Shown here: positions 8,491 through 17,106 of the stretch, piece after piece
Position numbering within the stretch: position 1 is the stretch's first letter
Layout of the letters: the number at the start of each line of letters is the position of its first letter
Translations under genes and position numbers: made by a program
Assembly: GCF_017377775.1 (NCBI RefSeq)
Contig: NZ_JAFVLN010000004.1
Location: forward strand, 248,001-312,000
Source: Streptomyces sp. VRA16 Mangrove soil
GTDB taxonomy: Bacteria > Actinomycetota > Actinomycetes > Streptomycetales > Streptomycetaceae
Direction: 5' to 3'
DNA: 64,000 bases
Notes under the pieces: generated by a model
Database searches by the model: none
What the model was told of the DNA's origin: nothing
Seen by the model: only the letters and a program-made list of their open reading frames with translations

Positions 8491-9477
8491 ATGACGAACA
8501 CCGCGTACCAACTGGCCGAGCTGGACAAGGAGACCCGGATGGGCGGGGCCGGGACGGAGACCTCCGCCCGGGAGATCCGCCGGATCGACCTCACCGACTT
8601 CGACACCCGCCGGGCCGAGATCACCGAGGAGCTGTGGGCGGCCGCGACCGACATCGGCTTCTTCCAGCTCGTGAACCACGGCATCGAACAGCCCCTCGTC
8701 GACGGGGCGTTCGCGGACGCCGCCCGGTTCTTCGCGCTGCCGGACGAGACCAAGGCGCGGCACGCGCTGAAGAAGGGACTCAACTCCGGCTGGGAGTCGA
8801 TGACCCAGGTGCGGCCGTCCGTCGGCACGCCGGACCAGAAGGAGTCGTACCAGGTCACCCGGCCGCACATGGACGGGCTGTGGCCCGACGACGCGCTGCC
8901 CGGGTTCCGGGCGCGCACGCTCGCCTTCGAGGCGCGCTGCCGGGACCTCGCGATGCGCGTCCTGGGCTGCTTCGCCGACAGGCTGGGGATGCCGGAAGGG
9001 TTCTTCGCGCGGGCCCACGACCCGGAGAGCGCGCAGTACCAGTCGACGCTGCGGATGCTGCACTACTTCGCCGTGCCGCAGGAGGCGGAGATCCCCGCGG
9101 ACGTGTGGCGGGCCGGGGCGCACACCGACTTCGACTGTCTGACGCTGCTGTTCCAGCGCGACGGGCAGGGCGGGCTCCAGGTCTGCCCCGGCAAGGAGGC
9201 CGAGGCGCAGGAGTGGACGCCGGTCGAGCCGGCCGACGACGCCATCACCTGCAACATCGGCGACATGCTGATGCGGTGGAGCGACGACCGGCTGCCGTCG
9301 AACTTCCACCGGGTGAAGTCGCCGGGCCCGGACGACGACCGGTCGGCGCGGCACAGCATCGCGTTCTTCGCGCAGGCCGACCGTGACGTGGTGATCGAGG
9401 GCCCTGAGCGGCGCTACCCGCCGATCACCGCGGCCGACTACATCCAGCAGCGCATCGCTGCCAACTTCGCTCGCTAG
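8491..9477 (+). CDS. 2-oxoglutarate/Fe(II)-dependent dioxygenase, IPNS family
   Basis: A 328-residue soluble oxygenase of the isopenicillin N synthase-like family. The N-terminal DIOX_N region is clear (DIGFFQLVNHGI at about 54-65). The iron ligands are His211 and Asp213 in HTDFD and His273 in NFHRVKS, with the 2-oxoglutarate-binding Arg287-x-Ser289 in SARHSIAFF. All catalytic residues are present. The start at 8491 has AGGAG at 8475. It lies between a purine deaminase-like gene and a second NCS2 permease, 13 bp from the latter, so a role in oxidising an imported purine or pyrimidine is a fair guess; bacterial relatives act on many small molecules. Confidence 0.85.
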   Translation: MTNTAYQLAELDKETRMGGAGTETSAREIRRIDLTDFDTRRAEITEELWAAATDIGFFQLVNHGIEQPLVDGAFADAARFFALPDETKARHALKKGLNSGWESMTQVRPSVGTPDQKESYQVTRPHMDGLWPDDALPGFRARTLAFEARCRDLAMRVLGCFADRLGMPEGFFARAHDPESAQYQSTLRMLHYFAVPQEAEIPADVWRAGAHTDFDCLTLLFQRDGQGGLQVCPGKEAEAQEWTPVEPADDAITCNIGDMLMRWSDDRLPSNFHRVKSPGPDDDRSARHSIAFFAQADRDVVIEGPERRYPPITAADYIQQRIAANFAR

Positions 9478-9490
9478 AAAGGGTGTTGAC

Positions 9491-10858
9491 GTGACGATGC
9501 CCGCGAAGGCGACGGCCGCGCGGTCCGGTTTCGGACGGCTCGCCGTGCTCGGACTGCAGCATGTGCTCGTGATGTACACGGGGTGTGTGACCGTGCCGCT
9601 GGTGTTCGGTGCGGCGGCCGGGCTCGACGCGGCCACGATCGGGGTGCTGATCAACGCCGATCTGCTCGTCGCGGGCGTCGTCACGATGATCCAGGGAGCC
9701 GGGGTCGGCCGGATCCTCGGGGTACGGATGCCGGTGATGGCGGGGGCCGCGTTCACCGCGGTGACGCCGATGATCCTGATCGCCGGGGAGTACGGCATCC
9801 AGGCGGTGTACGGGTCGATGCTGGCGGCCGGGGTCTTCGGACTGCTCGTCGCCTACCCGTTCGCGAAGGCGGTGCGGTTCTTCCCGCCGCTGGTCAGCGG
9901 GGTGGTGATCACGGTCGTCGGGCTCGCGCTGATCGGTGTCGGCGTGAACCTGGTCGTCGGCAACGATCCGAAGGCCGCCGACCACGCCGCCCCGTCGCGG
10001 CTCGCGCTCGCCGCGTTCGTGGTCGTGGTGATCCTGCTCGTGGCCCGGTTCGGGCGCGGGTTCCTCGCGCAGACCGGGGTGCTGCTCGGGCTGCTTGCGG
10101 GGACGGCGGTGGCGGTGCCGTTCGGGCTCGTCGACCTCTCGGCCGTACGGACCGCGGACTGGTTCGGGGTGAGCGCGCCGTTCCACTTCGGGGCGCCGCA
10201 GTTCCCGGCGGTGGCCGTGCTGTCCATGTGCGTGGTGATGCTGGTCCTGTTCGCCGAGTCGACGGCGGACCTCATCGCCGTCGCGGAGCTGACCGGGAAG
10301 AAGCTGACGACCGCGGACATGGCGCGCGGCCTCGCCGCCGACGGGCTCTCCGGGGTGCTGGGCGGCGTCATGAACGCCTTCCTGGACACGGTCTTCGCGC
10401 AGAACGTGGGCCTGGTGACCATGACGAAGGTGCGCAGCCGGCATGTCGCGACGGTCGCGGGCGGCCTGCTCGTCGTCCTCGGCCTGATCCCGAAGCTGGG
10501 CGCGCTGGTCGCCGGGCTGCCGCAGCCGGTGGTCGGCGCGGCAGGCCTGGTGATGTTCGCGACCGTCGCCACGGTGGGGATCAACACGCTGCGCAAGGTC
10601 GACTTCGACGGTACGCACAACCTGCTGATCGTGGCGGTGTCGATCGGGGTGGGGATGGCGCCCGAGGTGGCGCCCGATCTGTACTCACGGTTCCCGGAGG
10701 GCGTGGGGATCGTGCTCGGGTCGCCGGTGACGAGCGCGACCCTGCTGGCGTTCGGGCTGAATCTGGCGTTCAACGGCGTCGGGACGGGGCGCCCGGGGAC
10801 GGCGCGCGGACCGGAGCGGGTGGAGCCGGTCGAGGCCGCGGTCCACGGCGTGCGATGA
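9491..10858 (+). CDS. NCS2 nucleobase permease (second copy)
   Basis: A 455-residue NCS2 symporter with about twelve to fourteen helices. Matching blocks are LQHVLVMYTGCVTVPLVFG, VMAGAAFTAVTPMIL, the FAESTADLIAV segment that holds the nucleobase-contacting Glu, and the signature FAQNVGLVTMTKVRSRHV. The QN in this signature is the canonical form for xanthine/uric acid carriers, whereas the first copy has GQS at the same place. GTG at 9491 is used here; ATG at 9497 is the alternative. It is separated by 13 bp from the dioxygenase gene, suggesting that both belong to one transcript, with the carrier supplying the oxygenase substrate. Confidence 0.88.
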   Translation: MTMPAKATAARSGFGRLAVLGLQHVLVMYTGCVTVPLVFGAAAGLDAATIGVLINADLLVAGVVTMIQGAGVGRILGVRMPVMAGAAFTAVTPMILIAGEYGIQAVYGSMLAAGVFGLLVAYPFAKAVRFFPPLVSGVVITVVGLALIGVGVNLVVGNDPKAADHAAPSRLALAAFVVVVILLVARFGRGFLAQTGVLLGLLAGTAVAVPFGLVDLSAVRTADWFGVSAPFHFGAPQFPAVAVLSMCVVMLVLFAESTADLIAVAELTGKKLTTADMARGLAADGLSGVLGGVMNAFLDTVFAQNVGLVTMTKVRSRHVATVAGGLLVVLGLIPKLGALVAGLPQPVVGAAGLVMFATVATVGINTLRKVDFDGTHNLLIVAVSIGVGMAPEVAPDLYSRFPEGVGIVLGSPVTSATLLAFGLNLAFNGVGTGRPGTARGPERVEPVEAAVHGVR

Positions 10859-11200
10859 GTTCGCACCGCGGGGCGAGTCTGCCCTCGTATGACACGGATC
10901 ATCGCTGACGTCTCGGTCTCGCTCGACGGCTTCGTCACCGGACCCGACCCCGGCCCGGACAGCGGTCCGGGCACCGGCGGCGAGGCTCTGCACTCCTGGG
11001 CGTTCTCCGACGATCCCGACGACCGCGGGATCCTGCGCGAGGGGACCGAGCGCTCCGGCGCCGTGGTCCTGGGCCGCCGGCTCTTCGACCTGGTCGACGG
11101 GGCGAAGGGCTGGAACGGGACGACCGGGTACGGGGCCGGTGAGGTCGGCGAACCCGCGTTCGTCGTCGTGACGGGCACGCCGCCTCAGTCGCTGCGGCTC

Positions 11201-11254
11201 ACCGGCCTCGACCGGACGTTCGTCACCACCGGCCTCGACCGGACGTTCGTCACC
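11201..11254 (+). repeat. 27-bp in-frame tandem duplication
   Basis: Two identical 27-bp units (11201-11227, 11228-11254) encode TGLDRTFVT twice within the broken reductase gene. A duplication of a whole number of codons leaves the frame open but adds nine residues before the Gly-rich strand. Confidence 0.9.
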
Positions 11255-11409
11255 ACCGGCCTGTCCGACGCGGTCACGACCGCGCGCAGGCGCGCCGAGG
11301 CCGCGTCGTCCGCCGCCGGGAAGGACCTGGACGTCGTCCTCATGGGCGGCGGCGCCACGGTCGGCTCGGCGCTCGCCGCCGGGCTGGTCGACGTACTGTC
11401 GCTGCACTT

Positions 11410-11663
11410 AGGGCCTGTCTCGCCGTTCCCTCCTGCCCCACGACGCCTGGCACGCGCCCCCACCCTCGAACCAGGCTTCGCCAGGCTCGGGCGGGAGGGA
11501 CCCCCTTCGCCGCACCAAGCGTAAGGCCAAGTACATCCGGGCCATCGGCGCAGCCTTGCACCTGGCACTCCCCCAGCCTCCGGCCGGGGGACCCCCTGGG
11601 AGCACGCACCGGACGCCGCGGGGCCGCCCTCCGGGCGACGGAGGGATCTGGGAGACAGGCCCT
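11410..11663. mobile_element. MITE-like non-autonomous element with 12-bp inverted ends
   Basis: A 254-bp insertion whose ends are perfect inverted repeats, AGGGCCTGTCTC at 11410-11421 and GAGACAGGCCCT at 11652-11663. It contains no transposase-length frame. Inside are short palindromic GC-rich segments of the kind widely dispersed in Streptomyces (for example around CTCGAACCAGGCTTCGCCAGG and CCCCCAGCCTCCGGCCGGGGG). The terminal sequence suggests mobilisation by an IS5-like transposase, which is inference. No clear target duplication is seen; precise removal of 254 bp rejoins the interrupted gene in frame. Confidence 0.8.
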
Positions 11664-11791
11664 GGCCCCCGTCCTGTTCGGGTCCGGAACGCCCCTGTTC
11701 ACGGGCGGGCCGCCGCGCACACTGGTGCGGCGGAGCCTCGTCGCGACCTCGACCGCCACCCATCTGACCTACGACATCACCAGGTGAGCCG

Positions 11792-12634
11792 ATGACCACA
11801 GTGCACGCCCACGGCACCGACCTGGGCATCGAATCGTTCGGGGCCGACGACGCGCCCCTCGTCCTGCTCGTCGGCGGGACGACGATGCTGTCCTGGCCGG
11901 ACGCGCTGTGCGAGCGGCTCGCCGCCGGCGGGCGCCGCGTCGTCCGCTACGACCTGCGCGACAGCGGGGAGTCGACGACGGCGGACCCGCAGGCGCCCGG
12001 CTACACGCTGCGCGACCTCGCCGCCGACGCGGCGGCCCTCGCCGATGTGCTGGGCGGGCGCCCGGCGCACCTCGCGGGGATCGGCGTCGGCGGGATGGTC
12101 GCCCAGGTCGCCGTGCTCGACCATCCGGACGCGTTCTCGGCGCTCACCCTGGTCGGCACCCGAGCGGTCGCGCCCGGTCCGCCCGACGACGATCTCCCCG
12201 ACCACGACCAGGAGACGATGCTGCGGCTGTTCTCGCGTCCGATGCCCGACTGGGCGGACCGGGCGGCGGTCGCGGAGTTCGCCGCGGCCGCCGCCGAGAT
12301 CCGCGGGGACGACCCGGCCGCCGCGCGTGCCACCGCCGCCCGCGTCTGGGACCGCACACCCGGCACCACGCCGCCGGTGCAGCTGGCGAACCAGCTGGGC
12401 CTGGTGTTCTCCCGGCTCGACTGCGCGCCCCGCTGGCGGGAGCGGCTGCCCGCGATCAAGGTGCCCACGCTCGTCGTGCACGGCCGCCGCGACAGGTTCT
12501 TCCCCGTCGGCAACGGCGAGGCGCTCGCGCGCGAGATCCCCGGCGCCCGGCTGCTGGTCCTGGAGGAGGCCGCCACCGCGCTGCCGCGCACGGCGGCCGA
12601 CGAGGTCGCGGGGGCGATGCTCGCGCTCGGGTAG
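11792..12634 (+). CDS. Alpha/beta-hydrolase-fold protein lacking catalytic Ser and His
   Basis: A 280-residue alpha/beta-hydrolase fold protein resembling RdmC-type esterases: LVLLVGGTTMLSWPD, RRVVRYDLRDSGEST, and PTLVVHGRRDRFFP with the acid-loop Asp. The nucleophile elbow, normally G-x-S-x-G, reads GIGVG, with Gly98 at the Ser position. The region where the catalytic His stands (usually GHALP) reads AATALP, with Thr262. Two of the three triad residues are therefore gone, while the fold and the frame are intact. It may be a non-catalytic binding protein or a recently inactivated enzyme. It follows the MITE-split gene by only 4 bp, with GGTGAG upstream of the start. Confidence 0.8.
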   Translation: MTTVHAHGTDLGIESFGADDAPLVLLVGGTTMLSWPDALCERLAAGGRRVVRYDLRDSGESTTADPQAPGYTLRDLAADAAALADVLGGRPAHLAGIGVGGMVAQVAVLDHPDAFSALTLVGTRAVAPGPPDDDLPDHDQETMLRLFSRPMPDWADRAAVAEFAAAAAEIRGDDPAAARATAARVWDRTPGTTPPVQLANQLGLVFSRLDCAPRWRERLPAIKVPTLVVHGRRDRFFPVGNGEALAREIPGARLLVLEEAATALPRTAADEVAGAMLALG

Positions 12635-12700
12635 CGGCCGCCGCGGCGCGGGTCACCACCCTGTACGGTCACGGGGTCCGCCTCCCCCGAAAGGCTGCTC

Positions 12701-13210
12701 ATGACCACTGACCCGCGCACGGGCCCGCCGCTCGTCGGCCAGGAACGCGAGACGCTGCGGGCGTTTCTCGACTACCACCGGGCGACGCTCGCCATGAAGT
12801 GCGAGGGGCTGACGGACGAGGAGCTGCGGCAGCGCTCCATGCCGCCGTCGACGCTGTCGCTTCTCGGCCTGGTCCGGCACATGGCGGAAGTCGAACGCAC
12901 CTGGTTCCGCCGCTGTTTCGAGGATCAGGAGATCCCCCTGGTCTGGTCGGACGCGATGGACTTCCAGGTGGCGTACGACGCGAGCGCCTCGACCCGCGCC
13001 GAGGCCTTCGCCGCGTGGGAGGCGGAGGTGGAGATCGCGCGGCGCATCGAGCGGGAGGCCGAATCCCTGGATGTGCTGGGCCATCAGCCGCGGTGGGGCG
13101 AGGACGTGTCGCTGCGCATGGTGATGGTGCACGTGCTGCTGGAGTACGGGCGGCACAACGGCCACGCGGACTTCCTGCGCGAGGGCGTCGACGGGACCGT
13201 GGGCGCCTGA
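12701..13210 (+). CDS. DinB family protein (DUF664)
   Basis: A 169-residue four-helix-bundle protein of the DinB/DUF664 group, common in actinobacteria, where several members are thiol-dependent S-transferases using mycothiol. The usual metal-binding positions are visible: LLGLVRHMAEVERTWF with the first His (about 65) and EYGRHNGHADFLREGVDG with two late His residues. ERTWFRR is typical of the family. The reaction of this member is unknown. It stands alone, 66 bp after the hydrolase-like gene on the same strand and convergent with the zinc-ribbon gene. Its function cannot be refined from context. Confidence 0.82.
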   Translation: MTTDPRTGPPLVGQERETLRAFLDYHRATLAMKCEGLTDEELRQRSMPPSTLSLLGLVRHMAEVERTWFRRCFEDQEIPLVWSDAMDFQVAYDASASTRAEAFAAWEAEVEIARRIEREAESLDVLGHQPRWGEDVSLRMVMVHVLLEYGRHNGHADFLREGVDGTVGA

Positions 13211-13219
13211 GAGCCGGTG

Positions 13220-13819
13220 TCAGTCGGTCCCGCGCACGAAGTGCAGGCTGCCGTACGGGCGCGGCCGGTCGCCGTGCGCGTGGGCCGCCGCCGAGCGGTC
13301 GGCGGGAGCCGAGCGTCCCGCCAGGGTGTGCAGCTCCGCCAGGCCCTTGAGGACGGCGGGGCGGTGGGCCGCCGACTTCACCCAGGCGGGCAGCCGGGGG
13401 AACATCGCCCGGGTCGACGAGTACGGGGCGCCGTGTTCACGCAGGCGGGCGGCCACGTACTCCTCCAGCGCGGTCACGTGCCGGTCGTTGTACGCCCACA
13501 GCACCCGGCCCGCACAGGGCACTTGCAGCCACAGCGGGCGACCGAAGAAGGGTTCCTCGGTACCGCCGAGGACCACACCCACCGCGCCCGAGCCGCGGCG
13601 TCCGGCCCGCCAGTCGTCGGTGCGCCCGCACCCGGCGCACACCAGTCGCCGCGACCACACCAACAGGTCGGTGGCGTAACGGAGTTCGGGCAGCCCTGGG
13701 CGCTGCACGACCGACGCGCGGCCGCCGCAGCGCGGGCACACCACGAGGATCGTGTCGGCGAACCGGGCGAGCGGGACACCGTCGTCGGCGTGCCGCTCCC
13801 CGGATTCCGTGGGTCCCAT
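13220..13819 (-). CDS. Zinc-ribbon-containing hypothetical protein
   Basis: A 199-residue protein of unknown function. Its one readable motif is a CPRCGG ... CAGCGR pair at about residues 28-33 and 61-66, which should bind one zinc as a ribbon. The remaining sequence includes LWLQVPCAGRVLWAYNDRH and VTALEEYVAARLREHG, seen in uncharacterised proteins annotated as TFIIB-type zinc-ribbon proteins. The C-terminal 30 residues are rich in Ala, Arg and His. The start at 13819 has GGGAG upstream on the coding strand. It lies 34 bp downstream of the molybdenum chaperone gene on the same strand order, but I see no functional link. Confidence 0.7.
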   Translation of the reverse strand: MGPTESGERHADDGVPLARFADTILVVCPRCGGRASVVQRPGLPELRYATDLLVWSRRLVCAGCGRTDDWRAGRRGSGAVGVVLGGTEEPFFGRPLWLQVPCAGRVLWAYNDRHVTALEEYVAARLREHGAPYSSTRAMFPRLPAWVKSAAHRPAVLKGLAELHTLAGRSAPADRSAAAHAHGDRPRPYGSLHFVRGTD

Positions 13820-13853
13820 GGTGTTCTCCCGCTCCCTCGTCGGACACAGGCGC

Positions 13854-14996
13854 TCAGGGGTCGAGCCGCTCGGTCCGGCTTCGGCGGCGAGCGTGCACCG
13901 CCCCGTCCCCGTCCCGCAACGGCACGCCGCTCCCGCCGCGCAGCACGGCCACGATCTCAGCCCCGATCGACACGGCGGTCTCCTCGGGTGTCCGGCCGCC
14001 CAGGTCGAGGCCGATCGGCGAGCGGAGGCGGGACAGTTCCCGCTCCCCGAGGCCCGCCTCGCGCAGCCGGTTCATCCGGTCGTCGTGGGTGCGCCGCGAG
14101 CCCATCGCCCCGACGTACGCCGCCGGAAGCCGCAGTGCGACCTCCAGCAGCGGCACGTCGAACTTGGCGTCGTGCGTCAGGACGCACAGGACCGTGCGGG
14201 CGTCCGTCTCCGTGGCCCGCAGATACCGGTCGGGCCACTCCACGACGACCTCGTCGGCCTCCGGGAAACGGGCCGGGGTCGCGAACACCGCGCGCGCGTC
14301 GCACAGCGTGACGTGGAACCCGAGCAGCTTGCCGACGCGGACCAGCGCCCCGGCGAAGTCGACCGCGCCGAACACGATCATCCGGGCGGGCGGCACGCTC
14401 GACTCGACGAAGAGCGTGACGTCGGCGCCGCAGCGGGCCGAGCCCTCCGGCACCGCGCAGACCCCGGTGTGCCCGAGGTCGAGCAGGGCGCCGGCCTGCG
14501 CGGCGAGCCCGGCGTCGTCGGCGGAGCCGAGCGCGCCGTCGTGCGTCCCGTCCGGGCGGACCAGCAACAGCCCGCCCGCACCGGCGAGTTCACCCGGTCC
14601 GTCGAGCACCCGGGCCAGGGCCACCGCCTCGCCGCGCGCCGCCAGCGCGAGGGCCGTCTCCACCGTCGTACGGGACGGGGAGTCGGCCCGCACGGGCACG
14701 ACGTGGACCTCGACGACGCCGCCGCACGACAGGCCCACCGCGAACGCGTCGTCGTCGCTGTAGCCGAAGCTCTCGCGGACCGGCGTCCCGTCGGCGAGGG
14801 CCTGCTCGCACAGCTCGTAGACCGCACCTTCGACACAGCCGCCGGAGACCGAGCCGATGACCTCGCCCGCGGTGTCGACGGCCAGGGCCGCGCCGGGCGG
14901 CCGGGGCGCGCTGCCGCTCACCGAGACGACGGTGGCGACGGCGAACTCCCTGCCCTGCGCGGCCCATCGGGCCAGTTCGGCGGCCAGATCAAGCAT
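13854..14996 (-). CDS. XdhC/CoxI-family molybdenum cofactor maturation protein (PaoD-like)
   Basis: A 380-residue XdhC-family protein. It has the N-terminal XdhC_CoxI domain (ATVVSVSGSAPRPPGAALAV, SVSGGCVEGAVYE) and the C-terminal NAD-like fold XdhC_C domain (VFGAVDFAGALVRVGKLLG, LTHDAKFDVPLLEVAL, AYVGAMGSRRTHDDRM, SPIGLDLGGRTPEE). Such proteins bind the molybdenum cofactor, help its sulfuration or dinucleotide form, and insert it into molybdenum hydroxylases. It is the last gene of the four-gene operon and overlaps the large subunit gene by 8 bp. Gene order (2Fe-2S, FAD, Mo, chaperone) equals that of E. coli paoABCD. Confidence 0.87.
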   Translation of the reverse strand: MLDLAAELARWAAQGREFAVATVVSVSGSAPRPPGAALAVDTAGEVIGSVSGGCVEGAVYELCEQALADGTPVRESFGYSDDDAFAVGLSCGGVVEVHVVPVRADSPSRTTVETALALAARGEAVALARVLDGPGELAGAGGLLLVRPDGTHDGALGSADDAGLAAQAGALLDLGHTGVCAVPEGSARCGADVTLFVESSVPPARMIVFGAVDFAGALVRVGKLLGFHVTLCDARAVFATPARFPEADEVVVEWPDRYLRATETDARTVLCVLTHDAKFDVPLLEVALRLPAAYVGAMGSRRTHDDRMNRLREAGLGERELSRLRSPIGLDLGGRTPEETAVSIGAEIVAVLRGGSGVPLRDGDGAVHARRRSRTERLDP

Positions 14997-17106
14997 GCCG
15001 CTCCGTCTCTTGCTCGGCCAGGATCACCCGGTCGGGCCTGATCGGCAGATCGCGGTGGCGGACGCCGGTCGCGTGCCACACCGCGTTGGCGATCGCGGCG
15101 GCCGTGCCGACGATGCCGATCTCGCCGATGCCCTTGATGCCGACGGGGTCGTCCGGGTCGGGGTCCGCGACCCAGTCGGCCTCGACGGCGGGGATGTCGG
15201 CGTTGGCCGAGAAGTGGTAGCCCGCGAAGTCCGCGCCGACGTGCCCGCCGGACGCCTCGTCGCGCACCGCCTCCTCGTGCAGCGCCATGGAGATGCCCCA
15301 CGTCATGCCGCCGGTCAACTGGCCGCGCGCGGTGAGGGGGTTGACGATGCGGCCCGCCGCGAAGATCCCGAGGAGGCGGCGTACCCGCACCTCTCCGGTG
15401 GCGACGTCGACGGCGACCTCGGCGAACTGCGCACCGAACGAGTGCCGTTCCTTCTGGGCGAGTTCGGCCACGAGCCCGGCGGTGTCCGTGCGGGCCGTGA
15501 TGCCGCCCTCCGGGATCTCGCCCGGCGCCAGCGGCAGCTTCTCGCGCAGTTCGCGGGCGGCCGCCATGACGGCCCAGCCCCAGGAGCGGGTGCCCATGGA
15601 GCCACCGGAGACCCAGGCGGGCCCGAAGTCGCTGTCGGCGATGCGGACATGGACCCGGTCGACGGTGACGTCCAGCGCGTCGGCGGCGATCGACGACAGG
15701 GCGGTGCGGGCCCCCGTGCCGACGTCGGACGCGGTGATCCGGACCGTGAACGTGCCGTCCTGCTCGGCGGTGACCGAGGCCGTGGACGGCGCGACTCCGG
15801 ACGGGAACGTGGACGCGGCCACCCCGGTGCCGATGAGCCAGCGGCCCTCGCGGCGCGTCCGGGGCCGCGGGTCACGGTCGTCCCAGCCGAACCTGCGGGC
15901 ACCCTCCTCGAAGCAGGCCACCAGGTTGCGGCTGCTGAACGGCAGCCCCGAGACCGGGCCCACCGTCGGTTCGTTGCGCACGCGCAGCGCGATCGGGTCC
16001 AGGCCGAGCCGCTCGGCGAGTTCGTCGAGCGCACACTCCACGGCGAAGGAGCCGGGTGCCTCGCCCGGCGCCCGCATGAACGTCGGCGTCGGCACGTCCA
16101 CCGGCACCACGCGGTGCGCGGTGTGGTGCGCGTCGGCCGCGTACATGGCGCGCCCGTAACCGGCGCTGGACTCGACGAACTCCTTCAGGTTCGAGGTGGC
16201 GGAGCTCGCCTCGTGGCCGAAGGCCCGCAGCCTGCCGTCGGGCTCGGCGCCGAGCCGGACGCGCTGCTCGGTGGGGCTGCGGTAGCCGGTCGCCGCGAAG
16301 ACCTGACGGCGCGTCATGGAGATCCGGACCGGGCGCTGGAGCTGGGTCGCGGCCATCACGGCGGCGACGTGGTGGGGCCGTACTCCCTTGGAGCCGAAGG
16401 CGCCGCCGACGTGCTCGGAGCGGACGCGGACGGCCGACAGGTCGAGCGAGAACAGCTTGGCCAGCTCGTCGGCGACCCACATGCTGCCCTGGTTGGAGTC
16501 GACGACCTCCAGGCGGCCGTCCTCCCAGCGCGCGGTGCAGGCGTGCGGCTCCATGGCGCTGTGGTGCTGCTCCGGCGTCGTGTACGTCGCGTCAAGCACC
16601 ACGGCGGACGCCGCGAGTTCGGCCTCCAGGTCGCCCTTGGTCTGGGTGAGTCCCTCGGGTGCGTACGCGGCGGGGTGGTCGGCGCGGAAGACGCTGTCGT
16701 GCGGCTCGGTGTCGTACTCGACGACGAGCGCCTCCGCCGCCTCCCTGGCCTGCTCGGACGTCTCGGCGACGACGAGCGCGACGGGCCAGCCCGCGTGCGG
16801 CACCCGGTCGCCCTGGAAGACGCCGAGGATCGGGTCGGGCGCGCCGAGCTGGCCGATGTAGTCGATGGTCACCCGGGGTGCGTTGCCATGGTGCAGCACG
16901 GCGAGGACGCCGGGCATCCCGCGCACCGCGGCGTCGCCGACCGACCGGACGCGACCGCGCGCCACGGTCGACAACACCAGCCAGCCGTGGGCGAGTTCGG
17001 TGAACGGCAGCTCGCTCGCGTAGCGCGCCGCACCGGTGACCTTCTCGACGCCCTCGATGCGGGTGCGCGCGACACCCACCGCGTCGTGCCTGACAGTGGT
17101 GGTCAT
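14989..17106 (-). CDS. Molybdenum-binding subunit of PaoABC-like aldehyde oxidoreductase
   Basis: A 705-residue large subunit of the xanthine-oxidase family. The N-terminal aldehyde oxidase a/b hammerhead domain opens with GVEKVTGAARYASELP. The molybdopterin-binding domain follows, with QHHSAMEPHACTA, GGAFGSKGVRPHH, FMRAPGEAPGSFA and the C-terminal KGIGEIGIVGTAAAIANAV, which holds the catalytic Glu (KGxGE). No Tat signal is present here; in E. coli the complex is exported through its small subunit. Substrates are likely aldehydes, with oxidation to carboxylic acids, although purines are possible. It overlaps both neighbours, consistent with one coupled operon. Confidence 0.9.
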   Translation of the reverse strand: MTTTVRHDAVGVARTRIEGVEKVTGAARYASELPFTELAHGWLVLSTVARGRVRSVGDAAVRGMPGVLAVLHHGNAPRVTIDYIGQLGAPDPILGVFQGDRVPHAGWPVALVVAETSEQAREAAEALVVEYDTEPHDSVFRADHPAAYAPEGLTQTKGDLEAELAASAVVLDATYTTPEQHHSAMEPHACTARWEDGRLEVVDSNQGSMWVADELAKLFSLDLSAVRVRSEHVGGAFGSKGVRPHHVAAVMAATQLQRPVRISMTRRQVFAATGYRSPTEQRVRLGAEPDGRLRAFGHEASSATSNLKEFVESSAGYGRAMYAADAHHTAHRVVPVDVPTPTFMRAPGEAPGSFAVECALDELAERLGLDPIALRVRNEPTVGPVSGLPFSSRNLVACFEEGARRFGWDDRDPRPRTRREGRWLIGTGVAASTFPSGVAPSTASVTAEQDGTFTVRITASDVGTGARTALSSIAADALDVTVDRVHVRIADSDFGPAWVSGGSMGTRSWGWAVMAAARELREKLPLAPGEIPEGGITARTDTAGLVAELAQKERHSFGAQFAEVAVDVATGEVRVRRLLGIFAAGRIVNPLTARGQLTGGMTWGISMALHEEAVRDEASGGHVGADFAGYHFSANADIPAVEADWVADPDPDDPVGIKGIGEIGIVGTAAAIANAVWHATGVRHRDLPIRPDRVILAEQETERHA

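Larger units (their letters stand above)
10889..11787 (+). pseudogene. RibD-C/dihydrofolate-reductase-like gene split by MITE
   Basis: MTRIIADVSVSLDGFVTG opens a RibD C-terminal/DHFR-fold reductase, followed by VVLGRRLFDLVDG and DVVLMGGGATVGSALAAGLVD. After LSLHL the frame enters a 254-bp inserted element and stops at 11524 with foreign sequence. Beyond the element the missing C terminus continues, APVLFGSGTPLFTGG to TYDITR, ending at 11787. Deleting 11410-11663 restores one frame of 214 residues exactly. The gene also has a 27-bp in-frame tandem duplication. The truncated 211-residue product lacks the last 41 native residues and is probably inactive. The alpha/beta-hydrolase gene follows after 4 bp and may lose its upstream promoter read-through. 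Confidence 0.85.
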
